Source of the DNA: JB111 sp052093225
GTDB taxonomy: Bacteria > Actinomycetota > Actinomycetes > Actinomycetales > Actinomycetaceae
Direction: 5' to 3'
Length of the DNA: 24,378 nucleotides
NCBI GenBank assembly: GCA_052093225.1
Contig: JBQDDG010000043.1
Span: forward strand, 1-24,378
Part shown: in pieces, positions 1-7,896 of the stretch
Layout of the letters: each line of letters opens with the position of its first letter
How positions within the stretch are numbered: the first letter of the stretch is position 1
The notes under the pieces: model-generated
The model's database searches: none
What the model was told of the DNA's origin: nothing
The model's input: the letters and a program-made list of their open reading frames with translations, nothing else
Made by a program: the position numbers and the translations under genes

Positions 1-72
1 GGTTAGGTCGTCGTCTTTTTTGGGGTGCGGCGCCCGCCCCCCCGCCCCCGCTCCCCGGCTCCCCCCTGGCGG

Positions 73-94
73 GGCGCCCCGGCCCTGGGGCGCC
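73..94. terminator. GC-rich hairpin near the left edge
   Basis: Perfect 8-bp inverted repeat GGCGCCCC / GGGGCGCC around a 6-nt loop. It lies beyond the stronger hairpin at 114-133 and has no adjacent U-run on either strand. A T6 run at 16-21 lies on its left on the plus strand. It could be part of a double terminator between the minus-strand gene ending at 150 and whatever lies left of the window, or simply GC-rich structure. Confidence 0.3.
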
Positions 95-113
95 GGGCCG
101 CCCGTGAGCTCTG

Positions 114-133
114 GTCCCGCCCCGAGGCGGGAC
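114..133 (-). terminator. Hairpin terminator after the membrane protein gene
   Basis: Perfect 8-bp stem GTCCCGCC / GGCGGGAC with a 4-nt loop, 17 nt past the stop codon of the minus-strand gene that ends at 150. There is no U-tract. Such U-less GC-rich hairpins are common at gene ends in high-GC actinobacteria. Confidence 0.55.
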
Positions 134-149
134 GTTCAGTGCGTCGGTG

Positions 150-1502
150 TCAGCTGTACTGACCCGGCTGGTAGCCGCCGCCCTGCTGGCCGGGCTGCTG
201 GCCGTAGCCACCCGGCTGGCCGGGCTGACCATAGCCACCCGGCTGGCCGGGCTGACCATAGCCACCCTGCTGGCCGGGCTGGCCGTAGCCACCCGGCTGG
301 CCGGGCTGGCCGTAGCCTCCAGGCTGTCCGTAGCCGCCGGGCTGACCGTAACCACCCGCCTGCGGGCCGGGCTGACCGAACCCTCCCGGCTGACCGTAGC
401 CCCCGGTCTGGCCACCTCCGGGCTGGCCGCCCTTGACGATGCCGAGGCCGGTCAGGACGATCCACGCGCCGACGCCAAGCGCTGCGAGTCCGAGGATGAG
501 GGCAAGGATCGCGCCGAAGCCGATGCTCGCCGAGCCACCCCCGCCGAAGCTCTCGAGCATGTCGTTGGTGTCGCCGACGTCGCCAGCGGCGCTGATGAGG
601 CCGATGAGCCCGAACAGGAACACGAGGACACCACCCGCGGCCGCGACGATCGATGCCCAGCCCGTGAAACGGCGAAGAGCGACACCGACGCCACCCGCAG
701 CCGCGACCAGTGCGCCGATCGTGATCATCGCGGCGAGACCGCCGTACTCACCGAAGCCGTTCCCGCTGGAGGACTGGGCCTCCGAGAACGCGGTGGCGTC
801 GGACGAGGCCGAGATCCACGGGAGGATGCAGGCGACGATGGCGAGCACGCCGATACCGAGCATCACCCACCCCGCGATCGTCGGTGGCGCGAGCTTGAGC
901 GGCTGCACCGAGGAGTCGCCGGCAGGCGAAGCGGCACCGTAGCCACCCTGCTGGCCGTAGCCCGGAGCGCCGTAGCCGGCCGCCGCCCCGTACCCGGCCT
1001 GACCGGCCGAGGCTGCGGACTCCTGCGCGCCGGCCGGCGAGCCGTAGCCACCCTGCTGGGGCTGCCCGTAACCGGCCGCGGCCTGGTCCGGCGACTGCCC
1101 GTACGGCGACGGCTGCGCACCCTGCTGCGGCTGGCCATAACCACCCTGCTGCGGCTGCCCGTACCCGGCCGCGGCCTGGTCCGGCGACTGCCCGTACGGC
1201 GAGGGCTGCGCACCCTGCTGCGGCTGACCGTAGCCACCCTGCTGGGGCTGCCCGTATGCGCCCTGCTGAGGCTGGCCGTATGCGCCCTGCTGAGGCTGGC
1301 CGTAGCCACCCTGCTGCGGGGCGCCCGGCTGCTGCGGCGCGCCCTGCGGCGCACCGGGCTGCGGCTGCTGGCCGTAGGTGGGCATGGGACGACGCGCGAG
1401 CATGGTGGCCTCGACGTCGTCCTCCGCCCCGTCGGGCTGGTTGTCGTCGGGCTGCGGAGTTCCGGGGTACTCGGGCGAGCCAGAGTTCGGCGGGTTCGTC
1501 AT
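150..1502 (-). CDS. Gly/Tyr/Pro/Gln-repeat four-helix membrane protein
   Basis: 450-residue protein in three parts. Residues 1-200 are low-complexity YGQPQQG repeats. Residues about 212-352 hold four predicted membrane helices (about 212-231, 254-276, 282-305 and 328-352). Residues 360-450 are GGYGQPGQP repeats. The architecture is known from actinobacterial membrane proteins of unassigned function whose soluble tails are disordered and Tyr/Gln/Gly-rich; no enzyme motif is visible. The acidic N-terminal DDVEATMLARR resembles Thr-phosphorylation sites read by FHA domains, which is inference only. The ATG at 1502 is the first in frame and lacks a strong ribosome binding site. The gene stands alone, with hairpins beyond its 3' end. 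The repeat DNA also leaves long open frames on the opposite strand. Coding assignment is firm; function is unknown. Confidence 0.85.
   Translation of the reverse strand: MTNPPNSGSPEYPGTPQPDDNQPDGAEDDVEATMLARRPMPTYGQQPQPGAPQGAPQQPGAPQQGGYGQPQQGAYGQPQQGAYGQPQQGGYGQPQQGAQPSPYGQSPDQAAAGYGQPQQGGYGQPQQGAQPSPYGQSPDQAAAGYGQPQQGGYGSPAGAQESAASAGQAGYGAAAGYGAPGYGQQGGYGAASPAGDSSVQPLKLAPPTIAGWVMLGIGVLAIVACILPWISASSDATAFSEAQSSSGNGFGEYGGLAAMITIGALVAAAGGVGVALRRFTGWASIVAAAGGVLVFLFGLIGLISAAGDVGDTNDMLESFGGGGSASIGFGAILALILGLAALGVGAWIVLTGLGIVKGGQPGGGQTGGYGQPGGFGQPGPQAGGYGQPGGYGQPGGYGQPGQPGGYGQPGQQGGYGQPGQPGGYGQPGQPGGYGQQPGQQGGGYQPGQYS
204..311 (-). repeat. Four 27-bp tandem repeats in the C-terminal tail
   Basis: Four consecutive 27-bp units begin at 204, 231, 258 and 285, differing at only a few bases. 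Each codes for a nine-residue GYGQPGQPG-like unit. A diverged fifth unit follows at 312. The period is a multiple of three, so gain or loss of units keeps the reading frame. Confidence 0.85.
1041..1226 (-). repeat. 93-bp tandem duplication in the N-terminal tail
   Basis: Positions 1041-1133 and 1134-1226 are near-identical copies. For example the GGCCGCG at 1074 recurs at 1167, exactly 93 bp later. Each copy encodes 31 residues built on YGQPQQG and ending in the SPYGQSPDQAAA segment. The near-identity suggests a recent in-frame duplication. Confidence 0.85.
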
Positions 1503-1647
1503 GTCTTGATCTAATCACGTCGCAAGTACCGCGAGCGGGACATTCTGGACAGTCGGGGAGAACTACCCATGTCCGGTCCCTGCCCGCCCGGTAGGGCACC
1601 GCGGGTTCACCGGCTCATCGCTGCCTGCGTCGCGCCGTCGTCATGCG

Positions 1648-1668
1648 CAGGGAGGAACACCCTCCCTG
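1648..1668 (-). terminator. Hairpin terminator after the 196-residue hypothetical gene
   Basis: Perfect 8-bp stem CAGGGAGG / CCTCCCTG around a 5-nt loop, 4 nt past the stop codon of the minus-strand gene ending at 1673. There is no U-run. It lies in the 170-bp gap before the next minus-strand gene, so it plausibly separates the two transcripts. Confidence 0.55.
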
Positions 1669-1672
1669 GGCG

Positions 1673-2263
1673 TCACTCCGGTCCGGCCGACCGCTCCGCG
1701 CCGTCCGCTCCGCTGTCCGCCCCACCGGGCTCCCGGGTCGCGGAGCTTCCCGTGCCCGGGCCCGTCCCGCCCGTGCGCCCGAGGCGGCCATGCACGCCCT
1801 GCCTGTGCGTGGGCTGAGTGACAATGCCGGAGTCCTCGGCCTGCTCGCCGATGAAGGCGTCGAGCACCTCGGCGGCCAGGGTGTCGAGCTGGGTGCGCAG
1901 CGTCTTCGTCTGCGCCTTGCGGACCTTCGTGCTCATGGCGTCCAGGAGCGGGACGGCGGCCTCGATCTTCTCGAGGCGCCGGCGCCAGCCGCTCACGCGT
2001 GCGAGCTCGGCGTCGTCGTCGGCCGAGGCGACGAGGTAGTTGATCTGCTTGCGCACCACCTCGGCCTGCGAGGCGAGGTTCCCGGAGCCCGGCCGCATCG
2101 AGCCGGCGAGGCCCTTGACCGAGCCGGCGACCTTGTCGAACGCCTGCGGGTTCTTGTTGCGCAGGTCGATGAGCACCGGCCCGTAGCGGGAGACGATCTT
2201 CCAGATCGCGGGTCCGGCGACGATGGCGACGTTGAGCAGCTTGGTGAGCGGGATGCGAGCCAT
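1673..2263 (-). CDS. Hypothetical protein, 196 residues, helical with a disordered tail
   Basis: No family recognised. The protein starts MARIPLTKLLNVAIVAGPA, a moderately hydrophobic segment that could be a weak membrane anchor or amphipathic helix. A charged, mostly helical region follows, rich in Lys/Arg/Glu/Leu (about residues 50-145), and then a Gly/Ser/Pro-rich disordered tail. The frame is open 36 nt further upstream, but the ATG at 2263 is preceded by a good AAAGGGAG ribosome binding site, so this start is chosen. The gap to the MFS gene upstream is only 32 bp on the same strand, so the two are probably cotranscribed. A hairpin follows the stop. Third-position GC bias supports real coding. 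Function is unknown. Confidence 0.75.
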   Translation of the reverse strand: MARIPLTKLLNVAIVAGPAIWKIVSRYGPVLIDLRNKNPQAFDKVAGSVKGLAGSMRPGSGNLASQAEVVRKQINYLVASADDDAELARVSGWRRRLEKIEAAVPLLDAMSTKVRKAQTKTLRTQLDTLAAEVLDAFIGEQAEDSGIVTQPTHRQGVHGRLGRTGGTGPGTGSSATREPGGADSGADGAERSAGPE

Positions 2264-2295
2264 GAACTCCCTTTCTGAGCGCTGGGCCAAGCGTC

Positions 2296-3516
2296 TCACG
2301 ACGCCGGTGGGGTCGCCGGTGCGGACGCAGCTGCCGGACGAGGCGGGAGCAGAGGGACGAGCAGCGCGGCGAGGGCGAGGATGACGAGCGAACCGACGAC
2401 GGTGGCGTCCCAGCGACCGAGGTCCCAGGCGTAGCCGAGGAGCACGCCGCCCACGGACGAGCCCAGGTAGTAGAAGAGCGTGTATTGGCCGGAGCCGTCC
2501 GAGGGGCGCGGGTTGAGCCGGGCGGCGTTCGCCGAGGCGATGGCGTGCACGACGAAGAACCCGCCGGCCAGCAGGAAGAGCCCCGCCCAGATGAGGACCA
2601 TCGGGGTGGCGAGCGTGGTGAGGATGCCGGCGACGCAGACCGCGAGGCCCAGCAGGACGCCGGAGCGGATGCCGAGGCGCCCCGCGACCCGGCCGGCGAA
2701 CGTCGAGGTGAAGGTCCCGGCGATGTAGGAGAGGTAGAACATCGAGCCGAGCCCCGCGCCGAGGGAGTAGGGCGGCAGCGAGGTGCGGAAGCTGACGACG
2801 TTGTAGATGCCGACGAAGGTTGCCATCCCGAGAAAGGCGATCCCGTAGAGGGCGAGGCGGGCGCGTCTCGCCTCCGTGGAGTCGGGTCGCGCCGCGGTGC
2901 CCCGACGCCGGCCGGTGGCCCGCCGGGTGCGGGGCTCAGGCAGCAGGACGTGGGCGAGAAGGGTCATCACGGCCGCGAGTGCGCACACGACGACGACCGC
3001 CCAGCGCCAGCCGACGAGCTCGGACGCGAAGCCGGCGAGCACGCGCCCACCCATGCCACCCATCGAGGTGCCGGCGATGTAGAGACCGCCGACGCGGGTG
3101 ATCGCGGAGGCGTCGATCTCCTCGGCGACCCAGGCGAGGGCGGCGGCCGGCACGCCCGCGAGTGCCGCGCCCTGGACCGCGCGCAGCACGAGCATGAGCA
3201 GGAAGCTCGGGGTCAGGGCGCTCGCCACACCCGCGACGGTGGCGACGGCGAGGCCCCCCAGGATGATGTTCTTGCGGCCGTAGTGCTCGGAGAGGCGGGC
3301 GAGCGGGAGGACGGCGACGGAGAGGGCGAACGTCGTCACGGTCATGAGCATCGTCGCGGAGGTTGCGGTCACCCCGAGGTCGGCCGCGGCGACGGCGAGC
3401 AGGGGCTGGACCGCGTAGATCATCGCGAAGGTCGCCAGGCCCATGGCGAACAGCGCGAGCAGCGCACGGCGGTACTGGGGCTCACCCGGCCGGTGGCCCC
3501 GGAAGTCGCCGCTCAC
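2296..3516 (-). CDS. MFS transporter, YnfM-like
   Basis: About 406 residues with roughly twelve hydrophobic segments, the usual length and topology for the major facilitator superfamily. The first helix region FAMIYAVQPLLAVAAADLGV resembles YnfM/AraJ-type efflux proteins. The loop after helix 2 has the family motif RLSEHYGRKNII, and a basic loop (RRATGRRRG) sits at the centre between the two six-helix halves. The inferred role is proton-driven efflux of an unknown small molecule across the cytoplasmic membrane. The open frame extends upstream into dnaE2, but that stretch is out of character. The GTG at 3516 (VSGDFRGHRPGE) after GTGAGGCG is the best start. The hypothetical gene lies 32 bp downstream. 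Substrate cannot be told. Confidence 0.85.
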   Translation of the reverse strand: MSGDFRGHRPGEPQYRRALLALFAMGLATFAMIYAVQPLLAVAAADLGVTATSATMLMTVTTFALSVAVLPLARLSEHYGRKNIILGGLAVATVAGVASALTPSFLLMLVLRAVQGAALAGVPAAALAWVAEEIDASAITRVGGLYIAGTSMGGMGGRVLAGFASELVGWRWAVVVVCALAAVMTLLAHVLLPEPRTRRATGRRRGTAARPDSTEARRARLALYGIAFLGMATFVGIYNVVSFRTSLPPYSLGAGLGSMFYLSYIAGTFTSTFAGRVAGRLGIRSGVLLGLAVCVAGILTTLATPMVLIWAGLFLLAGGFFVVHAIASANAARLNPRPSDGSGQYTLFYYLGSSVGGVLLGYAWDLGRWDATVVGSLVILALAALLVPLLPPRPAAASAPATPPAS

Positions 3517-3538
3517 CGCCTCACTGTATGACCGGGCG

Positions 3539-3556
3539 GTCGGCGTCCCGGCCGAC
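3539..3556 (-). terminator. Weak hairpin between dnaE2 and the MFS gene
   Basis: 6-bp inverted repeat GTCGGC / GCCGAC with a 6-nt loop, in the 59-bp gap between the dnaE2 stop and the MFS start. No U-tract. It may be a weak terminator or chance structure in GC-rich DNA. Confidence 0.25.
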
Positions 3557-3575
3557 GGTCGTCGACCGACCCCTC

Positions 3576-6500
3576 TCACCGGAAGTCGCGCGAGGTGGTA
3601 GAGACGCTGAGGCTGAGCGGCTCGATGCGGTCGGCGACGAGGTTCGTCACGCCGTCGACACTCTCGACGATGCCGCGGACGACGAGCGCCGCGGAGGTTC
3701 TCGCGACCTGCCGGTGGCGGGCCCACACCCCCGCGGAGCACACCACGTTGGCGAGCCCGGTCTCGTCCTCGAGGGAGAGGAAGGTGACGCCGCGGGCGGT
3801 GTGCGGGCACTGCCGGTGGGTGACGACGCCGGCCGCGCGGACCCGCCGCCCGTGCTCGGCGCGGGCGAGGTCGGCGAGGCGGAGCACCCCGGCGTCGTCG
3901 AGGTCCGCGCGCCGGTACTGCGTGGGGTACGTACCCGGGGAGACGCCGGTCGCCCACACGTCGGCGACGGCGGTCTCCACCTCGGTCATGCCCGGCAGCT
4001 CGGGCGCCTCGACGCCGGGGGTGGTGCCCGGGAGCGGCGGCTGGATCCAGCTCGTGCCCGACGGTGCGCGCCGCGTGGTGCCGTGCGCTCCCGCCAGGGC
4101 CCCGGCGGTCCACAGTGCCTGACGGCGGTCGCCGCCGAGGTCGAGCGCACCGGCGGTGGCGAGCGCCTCGAGCTGGGCGGTGGTGAGGTCGACGCGTCCG
4201 GCGAGGTCGGCGATGCTCGCGAACGGGCCGCCGTGGTCGCGCTCCTCGACTATGCGCCCCGCGGCCTCCTCCCCCACGCCGCGCACGGCGGCGAGACCGA
4301 GCCGGACGGCGAGCGCCGGGTCCGGGTGCACGAGCCGGGCCAGCTCGGGGACCTCGGTGATGCCGCCGGCCCCCGTGGGACCGGCGCCCGACGGTCCGGC
4401 GGACGGGCCGCCGTCGCGCTCACGGGCCGAACCGCCGTCGTGCGTCCCGGTCAGGTTGTCCGCCCGGTCGCGCGTCCCTGCCTGACCTGCTCCCGACCGC
4501 TCGCGCCAGCGGGCGGGGGCGACGTCGTCGGGCGGGGCGTCGACGACCATCGGCTGGACCCCTGAGGTGTTGATGCCCGCCCGCTCGACCCGCACGCCGT
4601 GGCGCCGCGCGTCGGCGACGAGGGTCTGCGGGCTGTAGAACCCCATGGGCTGTGCGCCGAGCAGTGCGGCGTAGAAGGCCTCGGGGTGGTGGACCTTGAG
4701 CCAGGCGCTCGCGTAGACGAGGTAGGCGAAGGAGAAGGAGTGGGACTCGGGGAAGCCGAAGTCCGCGAAGGCCTTGAGCTTGTCGAAGATCTGCTCCCCG
4801 ACGTCGCGGGCGATGCCGTTGCCTGCCATCCCGTCGAGCAGTCGCGCGTGCAGCGCCTCCATCCGTTCCTCGGAGCGCTTGGCGCCCATGGCCTTGCGGA
4901 GCTGGTCGGCCTCGGCGGGGGTGAAAGACGCGGCGTCCATGGCGATCTGCATGAGCTGCTCCTGGAAGAGGGGGACGCCGAGCGTCTTCTCCAGCGCCGG
5001 CCTCAGCAGCGGGTGGAGGTAGGTGACCGGTTCCCGGCCGAGCCGGCGGTTGATGTACGGGTTGACGGAGTCGCCCTGGATGGGGCCGGGGCGGATGAGC
5101 GCGACCTCGACGACGAGGTCGTAGAACGTGCGCGGCCGCAGCCTGGGCAGGGTCGCCATCTGTGCGCGGGACTCGACCTGGAAGACGCCGACCGTGTCCG
5201 CGGCGCACAGCAGGTCGTAGACGGCCTCGTCGTCCTGCGGGAGGTTGTGGAGGCCGAGGGGGCGGTCGTCGGCACCGAGGGTGCCGCGGCCGGTGAGCTC
5301 GGTGAACGCCAGGCGCAGGGCGGTGAGCATGCCGAGGCCGAGGAGGTCGAACTTGACCAGGCCGGCGTCGGCGCAGTCGTCCTTGTCCCACTGCAGGACC
5401 GTGCGGCCGGGCATGGTGGCCCACTGGACGGGACAGACCTCGATGACGGGCCGCGAGCACAGGACGACGCCGCCGGAGTGGATGCCGAGGTGGCGGGGCA
5501 GGCGCAGGAGCTGTTCGGCGACGTCGACGACCTCGGCGGGGATGCCGGAGACGTCGTCGGCGCCGGGTGCGGGCACCGACGGCGGGAACGGCACCGACGG
5601 CGGGGAGACCTCGGGGGCGACCCCGCTGCGGCCGACCGTCTCGACCTCCCACCAGACGCGCTCGCCGGGGCCGGGTGGCGCGTCCGGGGCGACGCCGTCG
5701 CGGCCGCCCGGTGCGCCGCCGTCGCGGCCGGACGGCGCGTTCCCCTCCCGGGTGGGGGTGCCACCTGCGCCGTTCGCGCCCGGGACCTCGTCACCGGCGT
5801 CGGGGGTACGCAGGGACCCCCAGCGCTCGACGCTCTTGGCCCACGCGTCCTGCTGGCCGGTGCCGTGGCCGAGGGCGCGGGCGGCGTCGCGGACGGCGGA
5901 GCGCGGCCGGTAGGCGATGACGTTGGCGACCTGGGCGGCGTGCTCACGGCCGTAGCGCTCGTAGACGAACTGGATGACCTCCTCGCGGCGGCCGGACTCG
6001 ATGTCGAGGTCGATGTCCGGCGGGCCGGAGCGCCCCGGGGACAGGAACCGCTCGAAGAGGAGGCGGTGGGTGACGGCGTCGACGGCGGTGATGCCGAGGG
6101 CGAAGCAGACGGCGGAGTTCGCGGCCGAGCCGCGTCCCTGGCACAGGATCCCGTTCTCGGCGCAGAAGTCGACGATCTCGTGGACGATGAGGAAGTAGCC
6201 GGGGAAGCCGAGCTCGTCGATGATCGCGAGCTCGTGGTCGATCATCTGCCAGGCGCCGGCGATGCGTTCGGCCCCGCGCGGCCCGTAGCGGCGCTCGGCC
6301 CCACGGTGGGTGAGCTCGCGCAGCCAGGTGGCCTCGGTGTGGCCGGGCGGCACCGGGTGGGGCGGCAGGTCGGGGGCGACGAGCCGCAGGTCGAACGCGA
6401 GGTCGGCTGCGAGGTCCGCCGCGGCGGACACGGCGTACGGGTGGTGGCGGTGGATGCTGAGCATCTCCTCGGCGGAGCGCAGGTGGGCCGGGGCGGCCGG

Positions 6501-7259
6501 CAGCCAGCCGTCGATCTCCTCGAGCGAGGCGCGGGCCCGGGTGGCGGCCATGACGTGGGCGAGCGCGACGTCCTGCGGCCGCGCGCAGTGGACGCCGCCG
6601 GTGGCGACGAGCGGGAGCCGGGTGTCCTCGGCGAGCTGGGCGAGGGCGGCGCCGCGCACCTGGTCGAGCGGGTCGCCGGTGTCGGTGACCTCCACGGCCA
6701 CGTTGTCCCGGCCGAAGAGGTCGGCGAGGCGGGCCAGCTCGCGGGCGGCGGCCGCGGGGTCGAAGCGCCCACGCTCGGGCTCGAGCGCACGCCGCACGGC
6801 ACCCTTGCGGCAGCCGGTGAGAACCATCCACTGCCCGCCGGCGGTGGTCGCGAGCTCCGCCAGGTCGTAGCGTGCGCGGCCCTTGACGCCGGTGGCGAGG
6901 TGCGCACGCGAGATCGCGGCGGAGAGCCGGGCGTAGCCCTCGCGGCCGCGGGCGAGGACGAGGAGGTGCTGGCCGTCCGGGTCCGCCGGCCCCCCGAGCC
7001 CGTGGGTGCCGCCGCCGACCGCCGCCGACGTCCGGCCGGTGGAGCCGATCCCGAGCTCGGCGCCGATGACGGTGGGCAGCCCGAGCGTGCGGGCGGCCTC
7101 GGCGAGCCGGACGACGCCGGGCAGTCCGTCGTGGTCCGTCAGCGCCAGTGCGTCCAGCCCCAGGCGGGCCGCCTCGGCGGCGAGGTCCTCGGGCAGGTTG
7201 GCGCCGTCGAGGAACGAGAAGGCCGAGTGCGCGTGCAGCTCGGCGTAGCGAGCACCCAT
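3576..7259 (-). CDS. dnaE2: Error-prone DNA polymerase DnaE2
   Basis: 1227-residue C-family polymerase of the DnaE2/ImuC type, which carries out mutagenic translesion synthesis with ImuA' and ImuB after DNA damage. An N-terminal PHP domain begins ELHAHSAFS (HAHS at 9-12). Palm catalytic acids sit in PDIDLD (414-419), with a third Asp in VKFDLLGLGML (D638). A helix-hairpin-helix stretch (LGLAAVRGVGEEAAGRI) and an OB-like C-terminal region follow. It is longer than the usual ~1050-1150 residues because of two Gly/Pro/Arg/Asp-rich inserts: residues about 482-572, within the polymerase core, and one just before the helix-hairpin-helix. The ATG at 7259 has a GGGAGG ribosome binding site. A perfect LexA box lies 18 nt upstream, so damage induction is expected. 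It is separated from imuA'-imuB by about 3.1 kb. Confidence 0.95.
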   Translation of the reverse strand: MGARYAELHAHSAFSFLDGANLPEDLAAEAARLGLDALALTDHDGLPGVVRLAEAARTLGLPTVIGAELGIGSTGRTSAAVGGGTHGLGGPADPDGQHLLVLARGREGYARLSAAISRAHLATGVKGRARYDLAELATTAGGQWMVLTGCRKGAVRRALEPERGRFDPAAAARELARLADLFGRDNVAVEVTDTGDPLDQVRGAALAQLAEDTRLPLVATGGVHCARPQDVALAHVMAATRARASLEEIDGWLPAAPAHLRSAEEMLSIHRHHPYAVSAAADLAADLAFDLRLVAPDLPPHPVPPGHTEATWLRELTHRGAERRYGPRGAERIAGAWQMIDHELAIIDELGFPGYFLIVHEIVDFCAENGILCQGRGSAANSAVCFALGITAVDAVTHRLLFERFLSPGRSGPPDIDLDIESGRREEVIQFVYERYGREHAAQVANVIAYRPRSAVRDAARALGHGTGQQDAWAKSVERWGSLRTPDAGDEVPGANGAGGTPTREGNAPSGRDGGAPGGRDGVAPDAPPGPGERVWWEVETVGRSGVAPEVSPPSVPFPPSVPAPGADDVSGIPAEVVDVAEQLLRLPRHLGIHSGGVVLCSRPVIEVCPVQWATMPGRTVLQWDKDDCADAGLVKFDLLGLGMLTALRLAFTELTGRGTLGADDRPLGLHNLPQDDEAVYDLLCAADTVGVFQVESRAQMATLPRLRPRTFYDLVVEVALIRPGPIQGDSVNPYINRRLGREPVTYLHPLLRPALEKTLGVPLFQEQLMQIAMDAASFTPAEADQLRKAMGAKRSEERMEALHARLLDGMAGNGIARDVGEQIFDKLKAFADFGFPESHSFSFAYLVYASAWLKVHHPEAFYAALLGAQPMGFYSPQTLVADARRHGVRVERAGINTSGVQPMVVDAPPDDVAPARWRERSGAGQAGTRDRADNLTGTHDGGSARERDGGPSAGPSGAGPTGAGGITEVPELARLVHPDPALAVRLGLAAVRGVGEEAAGRIVEERDHGGPFASIADLAGRVDLTTAQLEALATAGALDLGGDRRQALWTAGALAGAHGTTRRAPSGTSWIQPPLPGTTPGVEAPELPGMTEVETAVADVWATGVSPGTYPTQYRRADLDDAGVLRLADLARAEHGRRVRAAGVVTHRQCPHTARGVTFLSLEDETGLANVVCSAGVWARHRQVARTSAALVVRGIVESVDGVTNLVADRIEPLSLSVSTTSRDFR

Positions 7260-7277
7260 GGAACCTCCCGGCTAGTA

Positions 7278-7293
7278 TCGAACTCGTGTTCGA
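7278..7293 (-). promoter_or_regulatory. LexA (SOS) box of dnaE2
   Basis: TCGAAC-TCGT-GTTCGA is a perfect match to the actinobacterial LexA consensus TCGAAC-N4-GTTCGA, with full dyad symmetry. On the minus strand a -10-like GATACT (7274-7279) overlaps its downstream edge and the dnaE2 ribosome binding site follows. LexA bound here would block the dnaE2 promoter. Confidence 0.92.
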
Positions 7294-7390
7294 AATCTAG
7301 CCGGGGGGTCCGACACGCACGTCGCGCCGGCACGCATCATCTCGACACGGACGCGCTCCGCGGACCGGAGGAGGTCGTGGAACGCAGGCG

Positions 7391-7891
7391 TCAGGTCGGG
7401 TCGAAGGTCAGGAGCACAGCTGTGGGCGGCTCGGAGTCGAGGTCGGTGACGCGAAACGTGATGTCGCCAGTGTCGACCCAGCCGTTGCTGACACGCGTGA
7501 TCCCCAGGTCGTCCGCCGTCACCCCGTCCTCGAAAGTGAAGATGAGGAACGGCGGATCCCAGTCGGCTGGTATGCCGTCGGAACTGCTTTCCGCGACGAC
7601 GTAGGTTGCCTCCATGTCGTCCCCGTCGCGCTGGACGACCGTCACGTCGGCCAACGAGTAGACCTCCCCCTCCTCCACCTCTCCCGAGTAGCGCGGCGGA
7701 GCCGCGTCAGGTGACTGAGCCGCGGAGGGCGCATCGCTAGGCGAGCCTGACGTCGTCGCAGTGCCCCCCTGACCGCTCGACTCCACGGACGAAGAATCCT
7801 CCGGGCCGTGCGCGCCATTGCCGCACGCCACCAGCATTCCGCCCGCGAGGAGCATCACTCCACACCCTGGCAGGCGACTCAATGTTCGCAT
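7391..7891 (-). CDS. Putative lipoprotein, 166 residues
   Basis: The N-terminus has a short basic segment, a hydrophobic stretch and the lipobox LVAC (Cys23), so it should be a lipid-anchored surface protein. A Ser/Gly/Pro/Ala-rich linker follows to about residue 65, then an acidic globular domain with no recognised fold. The frame also opens at a GTG at 7900, which forms a GTGA overlap with the protease stop. The ATG at 7891 is preferred because GAGGTGA lies 5-6 nt upstream of it; this ribosome binding site overlaps the protease stop codon, implying translational coupling to the protease. The pair is probably functionally linked, for example as an accessory or inhibitor-like partner, but that is inference. 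Codon use is less GC-biased than in the flanking polymerase genes. Confidence 0.75.
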   Translation of the reverse strand: MRTLSRLPGCGVMLLAGGMLVACGNGAHGPEDSSSVESSGQGGTATTSGSPSDAPSAAQSPDAAPPRYSGEVEEGEVYSLADVTVVQRDGDDMEATYVVAESSSDGIPADWDPPFLIFTFEDGVTADDLGITRVSNGWVDTGDITFRVTDLDSEPPTAVLLTFDPT

Positions 7892-7896
7892 CGTCG

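Noticed and set aside
147..1514. Long plus-strand open frame opposite the repeat membrane protein
   Set aside because: It is the complement of 27-bp and 93-bp in-frame repeats, and its product is an Arg/Leu/Ala low-complexity chain without domains. The minus-strand product has clear membrane helices.
4599..7604. 1001-codon plus-strand open frame across dnaE2
   Set aside because: Antisense open frame caused by high third-position GC. The product is Gly/Glu/Ala/Asp-rich without motifs, whereas the minus strand encodes an unmistakable DnaE2.
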